Origin: CALBLZ01 sp041917855
GTDB taxonomy: Bacteria > Patescibacteriota > UBA1384 > CAILIB01
Assembly (NCBI GenBank): GCA_041917855.1
Contig: JAYRWT010000083.1
Coordinates: 1 to 17,617, forward strand
DNA length: 17,617 nt
Direction: 5' to 3'
Shown: positions 14,642 to 17,617 of the stretch, piece after piece
Numbering within the stretch: the stretch's first letter is position 1
Layout of the letters: the number at the start of each line of letters is the position of its first letter
Notes under the pieces: generated by a model
Seen by the model: the letters and a program-made list of their open reading frames with translations, nothing else
Told to the model about the DNA's origin: nothing
Databases searched by the model: none
Program-made: the position numbers and the translations under genes

Positions 14642-14942
14642 CCTCTACCTGATCATGAACCTGGTGTTTCTGGGATTGGCTATTATGCTGGATACTATTG
14701 TGCTTAAAACCTACGGCATACGCAGCGTCAAGGTGTGGAAGACTATAGGTATACTGCTGCTACTTACGGCAGTATTCGATAGTATTATTGTGCGAGCGGG
14801 GATTGTTACCTACCAACGTGAGCATATTTTGGGCTGGTACATTGGGTATGCTCCCGTAGAAGATTTTTTCTATGCACTACTCGCACCACTTATTATGTAT
14901 AGCCTTCTGACGTTCTATGCACGCCGTACGCGCACTCCTTAA
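14634..14942 (+). CDS. crtYf: Lycopene/C50 carotenoid cyclase small subunit (CrtYd/CrtYf type)
   Basis: Second half of the heterodimeric cyclase. The 102-residue protein has three hydrophobic segments (about 4-24, 37-54, 78-92) and the matching acidic block APVEDFFYALLAP (73-85). Its layout repeats that of the preceding subunit, as expected from an ancient duplication of one cyclase module. The ATG lies within the end of the upstream gene (ATGAATAG), and its own end overlaps the prenyltransferase start by 26 bases, so the three are surely translated from one mRNA. Cyclisation would form the rings of a C50 (or C40) carotenoid; the ring type (beta, gamma or epsilon) cannot be predicted. Confidence 0.87.
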   Translation: MNSLYLIMNLVFLGLAIMLDTIVLKTYGIRSVKVWKTIGILLLLTAVFDSIIVRAGIVTYQREHILGWYIGYAPVEDFFYALLAPLIMYSLLTFYARRTRTP

Positions 14943-15876
14943 GGTATCTCGACCGGTTTCGTGGATAAATACCGCTGCACCATTTGTGGCTGGCTATATT
15001 TTGAGCGTTGGTACATTTGACTGGCGTTTAGTTGTGGGGGCTCTGTTCTTTTTAATTCCCTACAATTTAACGATGTATGGGATTAACGACATCTTTGATT
15101 ACGAATCAGACAAAGATAACCCACGCAAAAATTCAATTGAGGGAGCGGTTGCTGCGCCCAGTGTGCATCGCACAATCTGGTGGGCAGTGGCGATCACAAC
15201 ACTGCCGCTACTAATCGTACTGCTGCTTTGGGGTGGGTTAGCAGCCAAGCTCTGGCTACTTTTCCTTATGTTTATGGTTGTTGCGTACAGTATGAAGGGC
15301 CTGCGTTTTAAGGAAGTGCCAATCTTAGATTCATTCACCTCTAGTACTCATTTTTACGGTCCACTGGTATACGGCTTGTTGCTTGGGGGTTCTCTTACTG
15401 GGTACTGGCCAGCAGTCATTGCCTTTGTGTTGTGGGGGATGGCGAGCCATGCCTTTGGCGCAATTCAAGATGTTGAGTACGACAGGGCAGGCGGTATTAG
15501 CTCCATTGCTACCATTTTTGGTGCACGAACCACTGCTTGGATTTGCTTTATCTTGTATGTGGTGGTGGTTGCTATTGTGGCTTGGGAGTACCAGCTTCAA
15601 GCCGGCAGGTTAGTTGCAGTTGCCCTAGTCCTCTACCCTGCAATAACCTATCCTTGCCTGCGGGTGACAGACGCCACCGCTGGAACAACTAATACCGCCT
15701 GGAAGCAGTTTTTGTGGGTAAATCAGGTAGTTGGATTCGCCATCACTATCGCTTACTTGAGTAGCTTACCTGGCAACGCATCACTTAAAGACGCGATGAT
15801 TTTGACTGCCTTTGTGGTGGTACTAGCTGCACTAGCCTATGCAGGTAGGGGTGGTAGGCGAGTGGTTGAGCGCTAA
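14917..15876 (+). CDS. crtEb: Lycopene elongase, UbiA-family prenyltransferase
   Basis: Adds dimethylallyl units to lycopene, making C45/C50 carotenoids such as flavuxanthin, in the membrane. The 319-residue protein has about eight or nine hydrophobic helices and both UbiA Asp-rich motifs: NDIFDYESDKDNPRK (57-71) and AIQDVEYDRAGGISSIATIFG (182-202), which bind Mg-diphosphate. The N-terminus RALLKVSRPVSWINTAAPFV is typical of the lycopene elongase / bacterioruberin branch rather than of quinone or heme O enzymes. Gene order crtYe-crtYf-crtEb is that of Corynebacterium-type C50 clusters. ATG 14917 overlaps the upstream gene by 26 bases. No terminator is visible between its end and the converging gene 31 bp away. 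Confidence 0.85.
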   Translation: MHAVRALLKVSRPVSWINTAAPFVAGYILSVGTFDWRLVVGALFFLIPYNLTMYGINDIFDYESDKDNPRKNSIEGAVAAPSVHRTIWWAVAITTLPLLIVLLLWGGLAAKLWLLFLMFMVVAYSMKGLRFKEVPILDSFTSSTHFYGPLVYGLLLGGSLTGYWPAVIAFVLWGMASHAFGAIQDVEYDRAGGISSIATIFGARTTAWICFILYVVVVAIVAWEYQLQAGRLVAVALVLYPAITYPCLRVTDATAGTTNTAWKQFLWVNQVVGFAITIAYLSSLPGNASLKDAMILTAFVVVLAALAYAGRGGRRVVER

Positions 15877-15907
15877 GTGAGGTGATGCCGGCGGTCTAAA
15901 AAGGTGA

Positions 15908-16273
15908 CTATACTTCTTCCTGAGGAAAGTACGTTTCACGATTTTCTACCTTGCCTGATTTATTGAATGTGAATGTGTCGATGAAGTGCAGATCGGAGAT
16001 TATGACGCCGTTCTTCCGTAATCCATTAAATATTCCTTCAACTCGCACCTTGGCACCTAAGACCTCCATTTTTGTCACCGTGTGGTTACCGCTAGCGATA
16101 ACACAATCAGACTGATAGAAGGTAATTAGGTTCTCGATCCCAGTAATGCTGGGGGTGCCTTGCCGCCTGTATACTGTTTGGTCGCTAAAAATGTCTCGCA
16201 AAAAGGCAAAATCTCCTTCAGCACCACGGGCAGCGTCAGTCTTAGTGTAGTAGTTGCCAATAATTTCCCTCAT
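15908..16273 (-). CDS. SnoaL/NTF2-like small protein
   Basis: The 121-residue protein has the cone-fold (NTF2/SnoaL/ketosteroid-isomerase-like) pattern: N-terminal helices ending in FLRDIFSDQTVY, then GIENLITFYQS, then alternating strands TVTKMEVLGAKVRVEGIF and LHFIDTFTFNKSGKVENRETYF. Proteins of this fold are small hydrolases, isomerases or ligand-binding proteins; catalytic residues vary, and none can be assigned with confidence here. The start ATG 16273 is supported by a leaderless promoter six bases upstream. It converges with the carotenoid genes and diverges from the HTH-Hsp20 gene. A link with carotenoid metabolism is possible only by position. Confidence 0.72.
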   Translation of the reverse strand: MREIIGNYYTKTDAARGAEGDFAFLRDIFSDQTVYRRQGTPSITGIENLITFYQSDCVIASGNHTVTKMEVLGAKVRVEGIFNGLRKNGVIISDLHFIDTFTFNKSGKVENRETYFPQEEV

Positions 16274-16288
16274 ATCGTCAGTCTATCA
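16274..16288 (-). promoter_or_regulatory. Extended -10 promoter giving a leaderless mRNA
   Basis: TGATAGACT (-10 TAGACT at 16285-16280) lies six bases before the ATG at 16273, again the spacing of a leaderless transcript. Confidence 0.55.
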
Positions 16289-16346
16289 GTTTTATACTGC
16301 ACCTTACTTTTGCAGGAATCATAAAAGTATTGACCAATGAGTTTTG

Positions 16347-16390
16347 ACTACAGAGTTTTGTTGCTCCGCAATTGTACAAAACTCTGTAGT
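16347..16390. repeat. Perfect 15-bp inverted repeat with 14-bp spacer
   Basis: ACTACAGAGTTTTGT (16347-16361) is repeated exactly in inverted orientation at 16376-16390. A further GAGTTTTG lies directly upstream at 16340-16347, giving three copies of that octamer. The element lies between two divergent promoters and upstream of both predicted transcription starts, so it is not an mRNA hairpin of either gene. A binding site for a regulator is the simplest reading. Confidence 0.8.
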
Positions 16391-16418
16391 ATTTTAAACT
16401 CTTCTATTTATCCCATTA

Positions 16419-16447
16419 TTGACACCGTTTAAAATGTAAAGTATACT
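16419..16447 (+). promoter_or_regulatory. Near-consensus sigma70 promoter of the HTH-Hsp20 gene
   Basis: TTGACA (16419-16424) and TATACT (16442-16447) are spaced by exactly 17 bp. The predicted start is near 16454, giving a leader of about 48 nt. Confidence 0.8.
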
Positions 16448-16454
16448 TTACATT
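16433..16454. promoter_or_regulatory. 22-bp palindromic operator over the -10 box
   Basis: The half-site AATGTAAAGTA meets its exact reverse complement with no spacer, giving a perfect 22-bp palindrome that covers the whole -10 box and the predicted start. XRE-type repressors bind such palindromes as dimers. Placement inside the promoter of a gene that encodes an XRE domain strongly suggests self-repression. Confidence 0.75.
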
Positions 16455-16467
16455 GAGATCTCACAAA

Positions 16468-16485
16468 GAGTCTCTGCAAAGACTC
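16468..16485 (+). promoter_or_regulatory. Leader hairpin of the HTH-Hsp20 mRNA
   Basis: GAGTCT and AGACTC pair around CTGCAA in the 5' leader, 16 bases before the ATG. A self-complementary TGAGATCTCA lies just upstream (16454-16463). No ribosome binding site is visible in the leader. A temperature-sensitive fold is possible but unproven. Confidence 0.4.
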
Positions 16486-16501
16486 ACATAAAATATGCCG
16501 T

Positions 16502-17233
16502 ATGGGTGAACAGCCGCATCGCATTATAATTCGAATCCGTGATTTGCGTCGTGAACGGTCTTTGACGCAAGAAGCGCTCGCTGAAGCCTTGGGTTTGTCC
16601 CGGCAGTCGGTGAACGCGCTCGAGACCGGTCGCTGGCTACCTTCGTTGCCAGTGGCGATGCAGATTGCCTCCTACTTCTCTGTGCCACTTCAAGTGCTTT
16701 TTCAACTGCCACACGAAGTACTTACAGAAAAGGAGTCCCCGAAGCTGCCGCGGTTGTTACCCGATTCGGCTCCAACTAACGCAACCCTAAAACAAACGCC
16801 CATGAATCATCTAGTACCACTTTCACCTCTGCGTGAAATGCGGGAAATGCTCGATGAGCTGATGGATGAAGGTGCCTGGCCAAGTCCTGTTCCCGCAATA
16901 GTCGCTCCTGCCGTTAACGTCATGCAATCTGAGCATGATGTGCAGGTAGAAATGCGCTTACCAGGCTTTACCAAGACAGATCTTTCAATCGAACTTGGTG
17001 ATGGCTTTATTACCATTGCTGGCCAAAAGAAAGAAGAAGCAACTATGGATGGCAAGCACTACTTCCGCCGTGAGTTTGCAACCCAAAGCTTTAGTCGCAC
17101 TGTTTCACTACCGGCACCTGTCCAGGCTGAAAAAGCTGAGGCAAAAATGGAGCATGGTATTCTCCATGTGGTTCTGCCAAAGCAGGTAGAAGAAAAGCCA
17201 AAGACGCATAAGCTCGAGATCTCTGCCGACTAG
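16502..17233 (+). CDS. Fusion of XRE helix-turn-helix and Hsp20 small heat-shock protein
   Basis: One uninterrupted 243-residue frame joins two complete domains. Residues 8-62 form a Cro/C1-type HTH: RIRDLRRERSLTQEALAEAL, then the recognition helix region LSRQSVNALETGRWLPS (32-48). Residues 71-135 are a Pro-rich linker containing a short acidic helix (REMREMLDELMDE). Residues 136-226 are an alpha-crystallin domain: VEMRLPGFTKTDLSIELGDG, then YFRREFATQSFSRTVSLP, then the closing AKMEHGILHVVLPK. The tail has an LEI that could serve as the I-x-I motif for oligomer assembly. Small heat-shock proteins hold unfolding proteins; the HTH would tie this chaperone to its own promoter, whose -10 box is a 22-bp palindrome. 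Start ATG 16502; an ATG at 16495 is out of frame and stops at once. Confidence 0.9.
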   Translation: MGEQPHRIIIRIRDLRRERSLTQEALAEALGLSRQSVNALETGRWLPSLPVAMQIASYFSVPLQVLFQLPHEVLTEKESPKLPRLLPDSAPTNATLKQTPMNHLVPLSPLREMREMLDELMDEGAWPSPVPAIVAPAVNVMQSEHDVQVEMRLPGFTKTDLSIELGDGFITIAGQKKEEATMDGKHYFRREFATQSFSRTVSLPAPVQAEKAEAKMEHGILHVVLPKQVEEKPKTHKLEISAD

Positions 17234-17260
17234 GCGGCCCCTACAAATCGACTCTGTACA

Positions 17261-17300
17261 AAAAAGAAATGCCAGTCCCGTTGGGGGCTGGCATTTTTTT
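17261..17300. terminator. Bidirectional intrinsic terminator
   Basis: AAATGCCAGTCCC (17267-17279) pairs with GGGGCTGGCATTT (17284-17296) over 13 positions including one G-T, around GTTG. There is a T run on the right and an A run on the left, so it can serve both the HTH-Hsp20 gene and the converging acyltransferase gene. Confidence 0.85.
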
Positions 17301-17325
17301 GATCGACAGGTCATACCTCTTCTTG

Positions 17326-17617
17326 CTACTGGCTGTAACACCCCGTTGTAAGGCGTCTTTGGTAGCCCGTGAGCGTTACCAACTGATAGTGAATGTCCTT
17401 CATGAACTCATCACCTTGACCACTGCCATACGCAGCAAAATCAGTCAGCTCGGTGAGCCTGGCCGCAATATGAATGGTGACCGTACGACTTCGGCCTATG
17501 TTGCGCGACTCAAAAGCCTCACGTGATCCCTGTAGTCCAACCACCAGGACGGGTGCGCCTTTCTTAGCCAAAATGAGCGGACCCTTGCGCAGTGGGCCCA
17601 TGTGGTAATCCTTTGAA
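17326..17617 (-). CDS. PlsC-type 1-acylglycerol-3-phosphate acyltransferase (N-terminus beyond window)
   Basis: The frame is open to the right edge, so only the last 96 residues or so are visible. The visible start, SKDYHMGPLRKGPLILAKKG then APVLVVGLQGSREAFE, matches the part of PlsC-family acyltransferases that follows the substrate-binding EGTRS motif (S-x-G-x-L-G-P-F-K-K-G-A-x-x-L-A). There it is followed by P-V-x-P-V and a GTREA-like block. The remaining SRTVTIHIAARL fits the final strands. The enzyme would acylate lysophosphatidate in membrane lipid synthesis. The catalytic HxxxxD motif lies outside the window. The internal ATG at 17601 is not the real start. The last 45 residues are less typical. 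Confidence 0.7.
   Translation of the reverse strand, partial: SKDYHMGPLRKGPLILAKKGAPVLVVGLQGSREAFESRNIGRSRTVTIHIAARLTELTDFAAYGSGQGDEFMKDIHYQLVTLTGYQRRLTTGCYSQ

Noticed and set aside
10914..15876. Retinal or rhodopsin link of the carotenoid genes
   Set aside because: No rhodopsin or carotene dioxygenase gene lies in the window; the genes fit C50 pigment synthesis instead.
1..17617. CRISPR arrays, tRNA or rRNA genes, insertion sequences
   Set aside because: No regularly spaced repeats, no tRNA T-arm/acceptor pairs apart from tmRNA, and no transposase-like frames were found on reading both strands.

Overview
The window looks like chromosomal DNA of a bacterium with moderate GC and the standard code: TGA, TAG and TAA all end genes. 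Genes are tightly packed. Several start without a leader from an extended -10 box (TGnTAnnnT), and TTG/GTG starts are common. A very long surface protein anchored by a membrane helix at each end, with no outer-membrane features, suggests a single-membrane organism. Actinobacteria-like carotenoid genes combined with many short unknown proteins would fit a Patescibacteria (CPR) lineage such as Saccharibacteria, or a relative of Actinobacteria. I cannot settle this from the sequence.

Left part (1-6.6 kb): a truncated NlpC/P60 cell-wall peptidase and an unrecognised 296-residue protein, both on the minus strand. Then, on the plus strand, a leaderless DUF1905/YdeI-like protein, a 1076-residue beta-helix surface protein and a small three-helix membrane protein, closed by a clear terminator. 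A seven-helix, internally duplicated PQ-loop-like membrane protein follows on the minus strand.

Middle (6.7-10.9 kb): a small exported protein and the tmRNA gene (minus), with a 24-residue tag. Next are an orphan ParB-like protein (plus) and, converging on it, a 456-residue protein in which I see the outline of an HhH-GPD DNA glycosylase with a partly altered Fe-S site (minus). Upstream of the latter is a compact unit with a near-consensus promoter, a three-way-junction RNA of about 84 nt and an intrinsic terminator. It is either a new small RNA or an attenuation leader.

Right part (10.9-17.6 kb): a divergent carotenoid locus. crtI-crtE-crtB run leftward with overlapping ends; crtYe-crtYf-crtEb run rightward, also overlapping. 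Together they give GGPP, phytoene, lycopene and then C45/C50 elongation and cyclisation, the decaprenoxanthin/sarcinaxanthin-type route. Beyond this lie a SnoaL/NTF2-like protein (minus) and, divergent from it, a fusion of an XRE helix-turn-helix with an Hsp20 alpha-crystallin domain. Its promoter carries a perfect 22-bp palindrome centred on the -10 box, which points to self-repression. A separate 15-bp inverted repeat lies upstream. The window ends in the C-terminal part of a PlsC-type acyltransferase.

The most novel items are the HTH-Hsp20 fusion with its built-in operator, the structured RNA at about 10.75 kb, and the divergent HhH-GPD-like protein.
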